Source of the DNA: Posidonia oceanica
Taxonomy: Eukaryota; Streptophyta; Magnoliopsida; Alismatales; Posidoniaceae
Length of the DNA stretch: 64,000 bases
Direction of reading: 5' to 3'
Assembly: GCA_037176725.1 (NCBI GenBank)
Contig: JAZBRS010000049.1
Span: 39,114,001 to 39,178,000, forward strand
Part shown: positions 1-12,480 of the stretch, in pieces
Numbering within the stretch: position 1 is the stretch's first letter
How the letters are laid out: every line of letters begins with the position of its first letter
Notes under the pieces: generated by a model
What the model was told of the DNA's origin: nothing
Database searches by the model: none
What the model saw: only the letters and a program-made list of their open reading frames with translations
Made by a program: the position numbers and the translations under genes

Positions 1-15
1 TGTGCCTCCGAAGGC

Positions 16-73
16 GTTGTACGCTGCTGGTGCAGGCGTCCAACATTGGACGCTGGCCTAGCTCGCGTCCAAC
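16..73. repeat. LTR hairpin doublet 1 (5' LTR)
   Basis: Two adjoining 29-bp inverted-repeat units at 16-44 and 45-73. Unit 1 has arms GTTGTACGC/GCGTCCAAC (one mismatched pair) and unit 2 has ATTGGACGC/GCGTCCAAC. Each loop is 11 nt. The same doublet is at 25056-25113 in the 3' LTR. Confidence 0.9.
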
Positions 74-246
74 GTTCTGGTTGTGCCTCTGACCTGGCAC
101 ATGCTACAAATGATGTTTTTTTTGGGTTTCTTATGCTTCCCTTGCTTTCATGTTTGCCCTCTGCTTATCTCCAGTAGTCCAAATGCATGTTCCCATTTTT
201 TTATTTGTCTTTTGTATGCTTTTTTTCTTTTTTCTCTCTGGCCTGT

Positions 247-304
247 GTTAGATGCCTGTCTCTCTGGCGTCTAACATTGGACGCCATGTTCAGGGGCGTC
301 CAAC
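247..304. repeat. LTR hairpin doublet 2 (5' LTR)
   Basis: Units at 247-275 (GTTAGATGC/GCGTCTAAC) and 276-304 (ATTGGACGC/GCGTCCAAC). The left unit has A on one arm and T on the other where other copies have G and C, so the pair is kept while the bases change. The 3' LTR copy has GACGC where this one has GATGC, a CpG-decay difference. Confidence 0.9.
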
Positions 305-486
305 ACTCTGCTTGCTTTGATCCTTGATCCTAGCTCGTCCCTTGCTCTGATTCCTCTTCAGATCCTCTGTCATGTTAGCTCTGCATGTCTTGCACCCATT
401 TAGCTGCATTTCTGCATCTATATTGCATCCATATAGTTAGAATGCATCTTTTTCCAAAACTTGCATGCTGTCCGCCTCTAGCAGTT

Positions 487-543
487 GTTGGACGCCGGCA
501 ATGGCAGCGTCCAACGTTGGACGCCGCTGTTGCAGCGTCCAAC
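487..543. repeat. LTR hairpin doublet 3 (5' LTR)
   Basis: Units at 487-515 and 516-543, both with the ideal arms GTTGGACGC/GCGTCCAAC. The second loop is one base shorter than in the 3' LTR copy (25556-25584). The inner junction is a perfect 18-bp palindrome. Confidence 0.92.
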
Positions 544-1405
544 GCTTGCAGTTGGCTTGACTTGGTTTTAAAACGCTGATTTTGCTTGGTTCGCCGTTTT
601 CTGCATTTTATGGCTTCTAATGCTTATTGCAACCCCTATGCATGCTGCCTAACCCTTGTTTTGGTTTTCCACCTCGCTTTTGCATCGATTTTCGTGTCTT
701 TACATCGTTTTCTGCGCCTTGCATCGTTTTCTGCGTTTTCGCACTGTTTTCTGCACCTGTTTTGCTTTATCGCTTACATGTCGTTTGCATTGCCTGATTT
801 CCCCGTAATTTTGTTTTATCGCCTGCATCTGCATTAGGGCTATGATGTTTACTGCCTACGAATTCTCACGAATCAGGGTCCGCCCAGTTCGGAACACTAG
901 CAACGTTACTGAACACATAAATAGCACGTTTATTTCCCATGCATAGCAGGTACACATTCATTGCATTTAGGCATTAGGCTAGCATTTCCCTGCATTAGCG
1001 CAAGATTGCCTAAGAAAGACCGACTCTCGGACGTATCGAGGTGCCTAACACCTTCCCAGTGCGTAACAAGAGTCTTTGCCCTTTTTCTTGGCTTGCATCG
1101 ACCTTTCCTTTATCCTAGGCATGAGTCATGGCATAGCATAGCTTAGCATTGCATCCCTTTGCCTCCTCTCTGCATCCGATTTTGCATGCCTTTTCATGTT
1201 TTACCCTCGATTTTCCCTGTCTCCCAATTGAATAGACCTGGTGGCGACTCCAATTTGTCTTATCATTTTCTTTTTCTTTCTTTTGCCAGCGTTTCCGAGT
1301 CGAGTTTCTTCCCTCGGATCCTACCGCATATAGTGACCATAATGTCGATCTGTGCACGCGAGCTTTGGCATCGAACATGGATTTGATATTTCAGGATTAC
1401 TACAG

Positions 1406-1423
1406 TGGCGACTCCGCTGGGGA
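1406..1423 (+). other. Primer binding site of the retrotransposon
   Basis: TGGCGACTCCGCTGGGGA begins two bases after the 5' LTR end, the position where the 3' end of a tRNA would pair to prime reverse transcription. Ogre-group elements are known for a tRNA-Arg-type site of this form. The tRNA identity is from family knowledge and was not computed here. Confidence 0.85.
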
Positions 1424-2561
1424 GCAATACTCCGGCTTTCGTCTTGGCTTTCTCGCCGCTTGCTTTTATGTTTTGCTTGCCTTTTGCTTTTGCCTGCCCT
1501 ACTTGTTTACCTGCTTCCTTGTTTATTTACCTGCTTTATGCCATGATTGCTTGTGCTGCTTTATTTACCTGCATCACATGTCTAAATACTTGCTTGGCAC
1601 ACCATACCTGCATTTTGAATGATGAATGCTTTCTTTTACACCAATGCAATGCCACTACACCTGCACATGTTATACATATCTGCCTTTTGCTATGATAAGT
1701 GTTTTTCCCTTCACTGTCATGCTCACACACACATACACATGCTATGTCCATGTCTTTTGCAATGATTTGTAATGCTTGCTTGCCATGATTGAGTGATTTT
1801 CTTTCCCTTTTTTGCATTAAGCCTAAGGACAATTAGAGACTCATTGCTTCTCCCATTGCTAACTAAAAACAACAAGTAAAAAGAACCTCTAGGAGCAATT
1901 AGAGACTGCAACCCACCTGCACCCCCTTGAGTTTATAAAATGCGTAAGATAAAACGCGAAGCATTTGCATAAAGCATCATATAAGGCATACATTCTTCTC
2001 ATCTGAGTCCACCTACAGTCTGAGAAGGATAGTCTCGATCTCTTGCCCCCAACGCTTTTGCGTGGTGTAAGTAGATCGGTCTGTCCCTCCTTGTCAGGGG
2101 GTCGCGTCGATGTTAGTAGAGGGTACCACCCATGCTTCTAGCAGGGTCAAAGCTACCTACGCACCACTACGTCACCACCTGAGCTTTGGGCCGGGTTTAA
2201 GACGTGGAACTTGCTTTTTTCTAGCCTGAGTCGGCAACCCGTACACCCATGAGCGTCCGAAGTAGACTACCTACTAGGACACCCTAGATTGGTGAGGGAG
2301 AGCATGTTAGAAAGCATACATTTGCATTCATATCAAACATTAAAGTATTTGCATTTTTACTTTTGAGTTCTAATCCCTTGTTATTTGTTTGCCTTTCGTG
2401 CAGAGGTCAGTAGCGAGTTCCTTAGCTGGAGCTTGAGTGCCTTCTCTTACTGACGCCCCTACTGCGACTCTTGCTTCTGATCATCCCCCCTCCTGAGCTG
2501 TTTCGCCTTTGCGATAATAGCTCCTTCTAGGATTCGCCCTCTTGCCCCCTGCCGTGGTCCT
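1424..2561 (+). other. Untranslated leader of the retrotransposon
   Basis: About 1.1 kb between the primer binding site and the first recognisable gag-like reading frame. I see no convincing protein here; the short open stretches are Cys/Leu/Phe-rich and overlap on both strands. Many Ogre elements carry an additional sense ORF upstream of gag. None is visible here; the extra ORF of this copy lies after integrase instead. Confidence 0.6.
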
Positions 2562-5500
2562 GTGATCATCCGTTCTCGGACAGCGATAACCCAGTTTGTT
2601 GGTGACTCCCAGGTCCCTGTTACCCCGGAGACGGCCCCTCTTTCGGTCCCTTCGGCTCCCGCATTAACCCCCTCTGTGCCAGAATCTCCTTCTCTGGTAC
2701 AACTGCCTCCCTCTTATTCTGTGGGGCAGTGGCAGGCTCCGCCGGACCCGGTTGTCGAAACTGTTTTGGTAACCGCCCCCCGCGCTCCGGAGACACCGCT
2801 AACTCCTCCTCCCCAGGGTAATGTCACTTTTGACACCCACCCTGCTGCGGTAAATTTCGCCTTAGGACCTCCGCCCCTTGGACAATCTATGTTCCAGCCG
2901 CTTGATTCTAGTCGTCCGCCGATCTTGCAACTCAGCATACCTACTGACGGGTCCCCTAAGATGCAATATCAGCAGCTGATGGAAACTGCCTAGAGACTGC
3001 AGGGCATAGCTCTATCTCTTCGCCCTTCATTTACTCCTGCTACTCTCGAAGTTCCGCTACGACCTACTCTCGCGTTGCAGGCATTCCCTTCTGCTCTCCC
3101 GCCCAGACCATCGCCTCAACTACTCACTGCTCAGACGATGGGGGTCCAGCTTCCGCCTCCTGCATATGCACAACACCCAGCACAGCATCCTCCTCTAGCG
3201 CCTGGTGGTTGGTCCTTAGGACTGGTCGGAGCGCAGTATCCCTCTAGCCTACAGCCCGGCACCGTGCCGGTGCAGCAGCTGACGCTCCAGTACTCTGCAT
3301 CACCTGTTACTCAGCATGCTAGTTACTCATACCCCATGCATCAGCAATACCCTACCCCTGCATACATGCCAGCACACTTACACGGATACGCCGCCCATCC
3401 CGTCGCCCCACCAGGCGATGTGATGGTTGACCTAGAGGAATACCTTGGTGCGTCTTATGCGGCGTATGTGGCCCCTGTCCCTGCTGTACCACCTCCTTTG
3501 GCAGCAGCTCCAGAATCCAACGACGACAGGTTCGCCGTTCTGGAGAAAGCACTTCAACAAGTGCAGAGTACAGACCACCAGTCTTACCAGTTCCGGAACC
3601 TCTGTTACTTCCCAGAGGTGGTGCTCCCACCGAAGTTCCGCATCCCGGTATTTGAAAAATAAATGGTAGAGGCTGTCCAATAGCACATCTGAAGGCGTAC
3701 TGCGGAGATCTCGCTCAGCTCCAAGCTGACGAGAGGTTGCTAATCCACTTGTTCCAGAAAAGTCTAACCGATCCTGCGCTCAAGTGGTTCACCTCACTTG
3801 ATATGGCCAGCATCAAGATTTGGAACGACCTCAGCCAAGCGTTCCTGGGACAACACTCCTTCAACCTGGACATAGTCCCTAAGCGCGCGAACCTGGTCGC
3901 ATTAAAGCAGAACCCCGGTGAGCTATTCGGGGAGTATGTCGGCCGCTGGCATGCACTCGCTTCGCAGGTTCGAGACGGACCTTTTGATTGGGAGTCCCTC
4001 GAGATTGTGATCGAGGGTGCGCAGTCTGCTGTCGGGGCTCTGCCCAGCATTTAACCTGTCACAACCTTCACTGCACTGATTCGGGCTGGCACCCGCGTGG
4101 AGAGTTCACTACGGAGTGACAACTTCCCAGCGCTCTCTGTGTTTGCCAAGCAGGCCACCACCAGCAGCAACAGTAACAACACCAGCAACAACACCAACGG
4201 CAACAGCAGTGGTACCACCAGCAGCCGGTCCCAGAAGAAGGACTCTCCGAAACCTACTATTGCCTACGTCGACCCCATGCCCGTGTCTGTTCAACTGGCG
4301 GTTCGGCCTCTCCCGAATCAAGTACTATATGCACCAGCACCTAGAGCACCTCCCACACCTCAAATCACTACCACTGCCCAACCGATGTATCCTGCCGCAC
4401 TGGTCCGGCAAACACAGCCCCAGGAATCAAGGCGACCACGGCATCAATTCACCCCATTGGTGGAGCCATTAAGCGCCGTTCTCCCCAAGGTTGCGACAAT
4501 TCTGAGGTTTCCCGAGGCCCGTCCGTTGCCAAATCCACTTCCGCATTAGCATAAGGTGCACCTTTTTTGCGACTTTCATCAAGCCGTACGGCACTCGACG
4601 AACAGTTGCCTCACTCTGCGGGACGCCATCCAGAATCTGATCGAATCGGGAACGATTTCGATCCACACGCATGAGGCACCTTCATCTGTCTTCATCAGCA
4701 TCAGCCCCTGCACAGGCATTAGCACCCCCGCATCGCAGCATCGTCCACCAGCCTCTCCCGGAGCATCCCAATCTGCAAGGCGTGAGGACCTCAGGAATCT
4801 ATTCTCTCCCCCTCCGGGCCTGCTATGTCTGTAGTGGACCCCTCCAAGCTCATTCATGATATCTCGGAGCCCTTTCCTCTCTCTCTGTATCGTGCGGCCA
4901 TTGCCGGCTCTGAGTCGGGAGTTCATATGATCCGACCACGTGCCAGGCCGGGGCGCTCCGCCGCTCGCCCTACCATGCATCCTCAAGCCCCTGCCCCTGT
5001 ACACCTTCAAGCCAGACCACAGGCACAAACCCCAGCCTCCTATTTAGGTAGGCCCCCAGTCAGCCTGTTAGTTAGGTCTCAATCAGGGCCTCCAGCAACC
5101 TACCAGCACCGGTACCCTTCTCCCTACCACCCAGCCAACCCTCCGGTAGCCCCTCTTGTGCTCGCAGCACAGACCGCAGCAGTTATTAACTTAACCTAGG
5201 ACCCCCATCGCGTGCCCTACGACTATGCCACGGAAACGTACGCAGAAGTTACGCGATCGGGGAGGGTATACCAACCTGCAGCACCGGTGGTAAGGTCCAG
5301 CCGGCCAGCACCCGCTACACCCCCACCAGCAAGTCAGCCAGCAGCACCCCTACCAGTTAGCCAGCCCGCAGCACCCCCAGCATCAAGCCAACCTCCTGCA
5401 CCTAGCCCGGTAGAGCCAACTCCCAGAGCCCCCCCTCTACCACTAGAAAGCCGCACCACAAAATCGACATTACTTCCCAACTTAAGAGGGTTAAAGCCGA

Positions 5501-5592
5501 TATTTCCATTTGAGACCTTATCCATTCCTCTTTTGAACACCGTAAGACTTTTCTCCAAGTATTCCAAGCAGCACGTGTGTCCCAAGTTATAG
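2562..5592 (+). pseudogene. gag: Degenerate gag of the Tat/Ogre-type element
   Basis: The first part (2562-3662) is a proline-rich N-terminal region broken by a TAG at 2991. A frameshift near 3660 leads into the Retrotrans_gag core at 3670-4050, where ALKWFTSLD, NPGELF and EYVGRWHALA are typical capsid-region motifs. A TAA at 4052 and a TAG at 4547 interrupt the following Asn/Ser/Thr-rich segment. At 4556-4660 comes a nucleocapsid-like Cys/His segment (CDFH...RHSTNSC...LIESG), then a further frameshift and a long Pro/Ala/Gln-rich tail ending in a Tat-type TRSGRVYQP motif near 5250. Gag would form the virus-like particle. This copy cannot make an intact product. Confidence 0.88.
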
Positions 5593-5599
5593 AACCCGC

Positions 5600-5999
5600 A
5601 GCCCTCGAAAGCATGGTTGGCATCATCGCGGAGCCTCAGATTATCTCTTTCACGAGCGATTAGCTGCCTCCGGCGGGGATTAATCATAACCAATCCTTAT
5701 TTGTTACGGTGCAATACAAAAACTTTCGCATTCACCTATCGCTGATTGATAACGGGTTAGGCCTTAATGTCTGTCCGTTGCGCACTGCAACCAGACTCGG
5801 ATTCAAAGCCGAGGATATCACCCCGGCAATAAAGGGAATGACAACTTTTGACAATACTCATCATAACGCTCTACGAATTCTGATTATTTCTCTAATTATC
5901 GGCCCAGTCACGTTTGATGTGGAATTCTACATTTTTGACTTGGAGCCTAACTTTAACTTCCTGCTTGGGCACCCTTGGCTCCACAAGCATTAGGTCATC
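5600..5999 (+). pseudogene. Retroviral-type aspartic protease domain (decayed)
   Basis: The best-preserved frame is 5709-5993. It contains LSLIDNG at about 5736-5756, where DNG (5748-5756) occupies the catalytic Asp site. Tat/Ogre proteases commonly have D-N-G rather than D-T/S-G. It is followed by LNVCPLRTATRLGF, a GPVTFDVEFYI strand and the flap-proximal LLGHPWLH motif near 5965-5985, ending in a TAG. The enzyme would cut the Gag-Pol polyprotein inside the particle. Upstream bases 5593-5700 look like the usual linker to gag but are out of frame and contain stops. Confidence 0.88.
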
Positions 6000-7333
6000 C
6001 CCTCAACCCTCCACCGCATGATCAAGTTTCGCCACGGTAACGATGTTATCATTGTAATGGCGGAAAACTTCGAGAAGGAGCGGATCGAGGCGGTTGCACC
6101 CATCTCTTCGCATACTATCCCTTTTGACCCTAAACTTTCAGCCGTCTTGTATCGAGTTAATCGGTGTGAGCCAGTTAGCTTTGTACCTGATCTTTAACGT
6201 GTCAACTCCTTCCCCGTTCACAATAACCCCTTCTAGATGGTCGAAAACGTCTGTTAAAGGTGGGGCTATGTCAAGGGAACGCCGCTCGGGCGATATGGCT
6301 AGTGAATTGCTGAGCCGATCAGAACAGCAGAGCGAAGAGATTCTAAAGGTCTTGGATATGACCTACAGTCCAGCAAAGACAGACGCATGCTGTCCAAAGA
6401 TCAGAGGATGGCTATCCCGCAAGACCTCACTAACTTCACCAGTGCAGGTATCCTGGAATCAAACAGTAGTGAAACCCCAGCACAGCAGGCGCCATTCCAA
6501 AGTTCTCAGCTGCCGGAGGAAGAATGGGTCTGCATTGAGGACTACTACTCAGATGAGGAGGAGTCTGGCATGATTGAGGCAGCCCCAACTAGTAGTATGG
6601 ATCAGCTCATCATGGCAATGTCTCGGTCGGTTTGCTCGGCACTCACTACTGAATGAGCAGAATTGGCAAATCCTGGGGCGGGGTTGACAGTTTCCCCTCT
6701 TCCTGCAGCATCACCAAAGTCGCTGACAGTCGCAGCCACAGCGCTAGAGTCAGAAGCACGCCCGCCGGCGTTATCCAGCAGTCAACTTGTGGCCGCAGCC
6801 GCACCAGCATCGAAATCACCTTCTCCGGCGGCACAGTCAGTCGGATCAGGCGGCAGCATGACTCGGCCCGCATCGTCGATAGCGCCACAAGCAAGTCAGG
6901 TGGCTCTGTCAGGCAAAACGCTGTCAGCCTCAACAGATCTTGCTATGTGGAAGATTCTCACCGCTGCTATCGGGAGACCACCACTGTCACCCACGGGCAC
7001 CGGCGCTTCATCTCCAAGAATGGCAGCCCAGTCATTGGCCCCCAGAAGAGCGGTTCTGCCTCCCCGCTAGTAGCAGTAGTGATCCTGGCAGCATACTCAG
7101 CAGCAGCAAAACAGATGCCTAAGCAGCAGAAAGCCCAGCAGTCGCTTATTACGTCGACTCACCCTCGGATGAGGAGGCAAGAGCGGCTGCAGACGTTCAG
7201 ATTGATTTTTCAATAAGAGACTTGGAGCAGTTAATCCAGGAGCAGCTCGTGTCGCTAGCGCAGGACGTGGCAGAGCATGAGACAGCACAGAAGAAAGGGA
7301 AGGCCGTAGCCACAGATCCCTTTATCATGGTCC
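6000..7333 (+). other. Protease-RT linker of the polyprotein, left part
   Basis: No catalytic domain is visible. Frame fragments are rich in Ser, Ala, Pro and Gln, including an acidic EEEWVCIEDYYSDEEES stretch near 6510-6565. This is the long spacer that Tat-type elements have between protease and RT. It runs up to the target site of the solo LTR insertion at 7334, and its reading frame resumes at 13207. Confidence 0.6.
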
Positions 7334-7338
7334 TAGAG
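7334..7338. repeat. Target site duplication TAGAG, left copy
   Basis: The five bases TAGAG directly before the TG of the solo LTR are repeated directly after its CA at 13202-13206, as expected for Ty3/gypsy integration. Confidence 0.93.
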
Positions 7339-8009
7339 TGTTGACACCCCATTTTGACAGGCTGAATCGTTTGGAGCCTTCCGGTGGCTGCTGGACCCGA
7401 ACCTGGACCCAAATCCACGCCCTCCTCTCCTTCTTTCCCCTCAAAACAAGCCCAAACTCAACCTAGGATTATCCCCCTTTCCCGAACCCGAAAACCAACC
7501 AAAATCTATAGGAACACTCATCCCTGATGACTTAGCAAACCCACCAAAAAGCCTGCAAAATCTCAAACCAGACCCTTCCCAAAAATCCTAGGAAACTCAG
7601 GCAAAAATACCCTTTTTCTACACCTTGAAACCCCTCCAAAACCTCCTTAGAATCAAACCAAAATTCCCGGACCAGAACTAGAAACCCTAGACCCCGCATC
7701 CGCCAAATTTCACCCCTTTTCGAGACTCCTAAGACCCCCTTTCGCTGGAATTATCGTTTTCTCTCTCCGAGATTATCGTTTTCTCTCTCCTCTCTCTCTC
7801 CTGATTATCGTCTCTCTTTTCATCCCCTTCTTGCCCTTTTTCTGGCTTGGCTGCGGGCCCCCTTTGTACTCCTATCCCTTCTCTATCTTATTCCTATTTT
7901 TATTTTATTTTTACCATTTTCCTTGAATTTTAAAAAAATCTTTCCCCTCAAACCTATCCCTTTCCCTTTTATTTCCCTTTTTCTTCTTCTTTTTCTTTTC
8001 TCCTTCTTT

Positions 8010-8790
8010 CTTTTGCAAAAAACCATAAAAAATCCCTAAAAATCTGTAAAACCCCAAAACATAAAAGAAACAAATCAGAATTTCAAGAAAAGCAACTAAA
8101 AAACATTAAACAAATGATTAAAAACCCAAACTTAATTAAATCAAGCTAAAAAAGAAAATCAAGCATGCAAACTAAAAAATGCAAAACAAACTAAAACAAA
8201 ATACTGTAAAATCAACTAAAAAATTGAAATAAAATCAGAACCTACCAAAAATGAAAACCCCACTAAAAGAATTAAAAAAGGAAACCCTAAAAAGAAGAAT
8301 TAAAAATCAAATACTAAAACAAATAATTAAAGGAGGTAAAAGACTTAACCCAATAAACATAAGAAAGAAACAACATAAGAACCTAATTAAAAAGGGAAAA
8401 GAAAATACAATTAAAGGACTTAAAACACTTAATCAAACCAGGAAAAAACCAACTAAAAAACATCAAGAAGAATTAACAAATGAAAAACAAAAGCATGGTT
8501 CAAAAGACTTAAAGAAGAAAAATATAAAAGACTAGAACTAAAAGCCCAAACCCACTCTAATCAATACGAAAATAAATCCTAAAAATCCTAATTAACATCC
8601 TAAAGTACTTAACAAGAAAACACAATTTTAAAAGCAATTTAAAAAGATTTAACCAACACTTAATCAAGTGGAAAACAAATTAAAAACAAAATAAAACCCT
8701 AAAACCCTAATCAAGCCTAAAACCCACTAATTAACCTAAAAACAGTCATTAAAAAATCCAATTAAACACCTAACCTACAACACAACTCAT
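8010..8790 (+). other. A-rich, G/T-poor block in the solo LTR
   Basis: About 780 bp in which the + strand is dominated by A with C and very little T or G. It is preceded by a C/T-rich tract (7740-8010) and followed by a T/C-rich one (8790-8900). The lysine-rich open frame at 8251-8535 reflects AAA/AAG richness. Two adjacent AAACCCTA units near 8695-8712 resemble a plant telo-box but are too few for a telomeric repeat. Confidence 0.75.
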
Positions 8791-11599
8791 CTAATATTTT
8801 TATTTATTTTTATCCTTTTTTCCCTATTTTCCTTTCCCTCCTTCTTCCCATCTTTCTTTCTTTCTTCTTTTTATCCTTTCTTTTCTTCTTTACTGGGCTC
8901 ACCAGCCCATTACCCTATTTCTTCCTTTTTTAAACTGCGGCCTACTGCTACAGTCAGCAACAATTCTTCTTCTTCCCTCCCTCCGTCCGCTCGTTGCAGT
9001 GCTACAGTAGCACGCCGCCTGCACCTCTGCCCGCCTGCCATGCTGCCCTCCTGCCATCTCCTGCTCGCGCCGAACTCCGTCCGTGCCTCCTGCCATCGCC
9101 ACGCCGGAGCATTCAATGCGGCAGACCTGCAAGAGCAAGGAGAGGAGTCGTCAGATCAATGGCAGAGAGGAGGGAAATCAGAGCGATTTGAGGAGGGAAA
9201 GAGAGGAGAAAAATCAGAGAAGTTCATCCCAGAGAGAGCACCCCCACTCCCGTGCGATCCTCCAGCGCGAGAGAGCCCAATTCCCCTCTGAAATCCACCC
9301 AGAGAAACCAGAGCTCGGCCCGATCCCTCGACTGCAATCAAACACCGGAAGCATCTCTGGAATCCATCGAATTTCATCCCCCAATCTCACCCGAACTTCC
9401 AGAAAACCTCCCCCACCATTTCTCGGCTATTCCGCCACACAGAACCACCCTAGATCACCAAAAATCCACCGCAGAAGCTAACCAGAACCCGACTCCAACC
9501 CATCTGCAATCCCCTTCACCACAGACCACCTTTCCTCCCCAAACTCTGCCCGGTTAGTCCCCAGAACACTACCTTTCCAACCCCGCTTTGCTTCACCTCC
9601 GGCTCCCCTCACAGACCAAACCCCCCACAACAAACAGTCATCCCCATTTTCTGCCCGAAATCAACCCAACACCAATCTCCGTCTACTGCAATCCACAGAC
9701 CCTTTTGACCACCCAGACCTCTTCGCCGGACCTCCAGCTTCCTCCCGGAGGGCTCCGCTCCATCAGACGAGCAGCCGACAGAGCCCCCCACCTCCGGTTC
9801 CTGTCTGAGAACCCAAAAGTGCCAGATCCCGCTCCGAGCTTCGAAGCTCGCATCCGATCGCTCAGGGTGCACCGGAAGCCCACTCTGAGCCAGCCCCAAC
9901 CTCCGTGAGCGCCCAACAGTCGCCGCTGCAACTGCACGAACTTCGCCGGCCAGCTCCGATATCGCTGAGGTCGGGAGCACGTTCCAGACGCGGAGCCAAG
10001 TAATTCTCTATACCTTTAGCTCCCTTTCCTTCCCATGCTGCTTATCCACCCCTTAGATGTAGGTTTCTGGTTCCCCTGCTCCAAATCAAGTCGCCGCTCC
10101 GGTCGTCTTCTCCGGCGCAGTCCTCCGGCCTTCACGACGCTCCAGCCAGTGGAACGCGATCCCGCTGACTCCCTCAGCTCCGCACGAGCGTCAGGAGGCT
10201 CCTCCGGTCTTCGGAATGCAGCTCCGCTGCGTCGAATGGCCGGACCGAGCTCCAGACCTTCTGCAGAGTTCCGGCGAGCGCTCCGACGCGTTCCAGGCCA
10301 CGTCGTCCTCCGCCGATCGCCGCCCTGCCTTCGCCAGCTCCGGGAGCATCGCCCCCGTCGTTCAGCGCCTCCTCAGCCCCTCGTGCCGGCGGCCACAAGT
10401 CCTGATAGCTCGCTGCTACAGTGTTTGTGCCGCCGGCGTTCACTGTTCATTTATTTTGTTTCCTTAGTATAGTTTTTTTTGGTGAATATTGCATGCTTAG
10501 CCTAAGTTCTTTCATTTTTGCATTCTGGTCCTTCTATCATTTAAGTTGCTATGTTTTTTATTTAAAACCATGCTAAATTGCGCTAAGTGTTTTTGTTTTT
10601 CTGTATTTTCTAATCAGTCCTTTTACTGTGCATTCTAGTTGTATTTTTTCATGTTTTGGCCCCTCTGCTTTTAATTTTTGCATCCAGGTCCTGTAGTAGT
10701 TTATTTAATTTAAATGCATTGATTTTACCATATTACATTGCATTCTGAGCCCCTGCTTTTTCTCATTTTTGCATTTTCATCCTCTGCACTGTAGAACTTA
10801 GGTTTAATTTTTAATTTCTGCTTGTTGCATTGCATATCTGCCCCCCTGATTTTTCATTTTTGCATGTAGGTCCATTTTAAATGGACAGTAACCTTCTGGC
10901 ATGCATATTAGCTTAATACATTGCATTTTCAACCCTGCATATTGTGAAAATTACATTTCAGTCCAGAGACAGTGATTTCAGAGCATGCTTTCCATACTAA
11001 ATTGCATTTTCAGACCCTGCATGATTTGAAAATCACACATAGAGCCTTGCATCTTTTGAAAAATCATGTGAAAAGACTGTTTTGCCCCCAAGTTGCATTT
11101 TAGCTCCTATGTTTGCAAAAATTGCATGTAGACCCCCCACTTGCATTCCCGGACTCCCCAGAACCCCTGTTTTCTGGAAAATTTGCATTTAGCCCCTTTC
11201 CTTTTTCAAAAATGCTTTTAAACCCCTGTTCTTTCCAAATGGCTTTCTTTTATCTTTTCTTGCTTTGCATGCCTTCCGCATCCATTCAGTATTGCATTCA
11301 AGTTCCCCTTTGCATACACTAAGCACTTTTAACTCCCCTTCACTTGGGAGGACCTTCAGCACACCCCTAGGACCTCCTGAACACTTAGGTCTGTTCTTCT
11401 CATCTGTTCTGGCCCTTCTGCTCCAAAGTTGCGATATCTTCCGATCCAACCGTTGCATCTCCTCAAGTAAGCTGCCCAGGCGACTGCAGCGAAGCACTCT
11501 TCAGCATGGACCAAGCAGATCTCCGATCAGACTCCCGGATCTCCAGGTATACCTTCCCGAACTCTTGCATTGCATTCATTTGCATGCCATTTGCATCGT

Positions 11600-12480
11600 T
11601 TTGCGTGCCCTTAGTTTTCCCGCCTCGTTTTGCGCGTCGCTTCTCTGTTTCGCCCCGTTTTGCGTGCCCTTCAGTTTTTCCGCTCCGTTTCGCTCGCCGC
11701 TTCTTTGTTTTGCACCGTTTTGCGTGCCCCCTTAGTTTTCCGCTCCGTTTTGCGTGCCTTCATGTTTTCTTGCTCCGTTTTGCACGCCGCTTCTTTGTTT
11801 TGCACCGTTTTGCGTGCCTTTAGTTTTCTCGCTCTGTTTTGCGTGCCGCTTCTTTGTTTTGCACCGTTTTGCGCGCCCTTTAGTTTTCTCGCCCTGCTTT
11901 GCGTGTTTTCATGTTTTCTCGCTCCGTTTTGCGCGCCGCTTCTTTGTTTCGCACCGTTTTGCGTGCCTTTAGTTTTCTCACTCCGTTTTGCGTGCCTTTA
12001 GTTTTCTCGCTCCGTTTTGCGTGCCGTTTCTTTGTTTCGCTCCGTTTTGCGTGTCCTTTAGTTTTCCCGCCTCGTTTTGCGCGCAGTCTTGTTTTTCCGC
12101 TCTGTTTTGCGTGCCTTCACGTTTCCTCGCCTCGTTTTGCGCGCAGTCTTGTTTTTCCGCTCCGTTTTGTTTGCCGCCTCTTTGTCTTGCACCGTTTTGC
12201 GTGCCCTTTAGTTTTTTTCGCCTCGTTTTGCGTGCGGTCTTGTTTTCTCACTCCGTTTTGCGTGCCGTTTCTTTGTCTTGCCTCGTTTTGAGTGCAGTCT
12301 TGTTTTCTCGCACCGTTTTGCGTGCCCTTTCATTTTCTCGTCTCGTCTTGCGTGCCCTTGTTTTTCTTGCCCGGTTTTGCGCCCTTCTTTCGTTTTCCGC
12401 ACCGTTTTGCGTTCTTGTTCCGTTCCTTGCATCATTTGCATGTCAACCTTGTTTTCGCATCTTTTCGCATTCTTGTTTCG
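11600..12480 (+). repeat. ~30-bp tandem array in the solo LTR
   Basis: The core CCGTTTTGCGTGCC recurs at intervals of 29-31 bp (for example 11655, 11684, 11714, 11745, 11775, 11804, 11834, 11863), about 28 copies by eye. Two versions alternate, one followed by GCTTCTTTGTTTT and the other by TTTAGTTTTCTC, giving a ~60-bp dimer. The outer LTR has a rudimentary ~20-bp relative at 670-770, so the array has probably expanded in this family. Confidence 0.88.

Larger units (their letters stand above)
1..1404 (+). mobile_element. 5' LTR (partial) of a Tat/Ogre-type Ty3/gypsy retrotransposon
   Basis: This stretch matches 25041-26445 almost base for base, with the same 3' terminus (GGATTACTACA). It is therefore the right part of the 5' LTR, whose first ~1.96 kb lies before the window. 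A hand alignment of the two LTRs finds about 60-65 differences in 1.4 kb (about 4-5%), mostly C/T and G/A transitions. That fits insertion long enough ago for deamination of methylated cytosines, but not ancient. The LTR carries three doublets of a 29-bp inverted repeat, a run of ~20-bp repeats around CATCGTTTTC (670-770), and a conserved U5-like end (830-1404) shared with the solo LTR at 12505-13201. Confidence 0.95.

Noticed and set aside
8251..8535. Lysine-rich open frame in the solo LTR
   Set aside because: Produced by the A-rich composition (AAA/AAG codons). There is no domain, and it lies within an LTR.
8690..8715. Telomeric repeat
   Set aside because: Only two AAACCCTA-like units in an A-rich context; far too few and imperfect.
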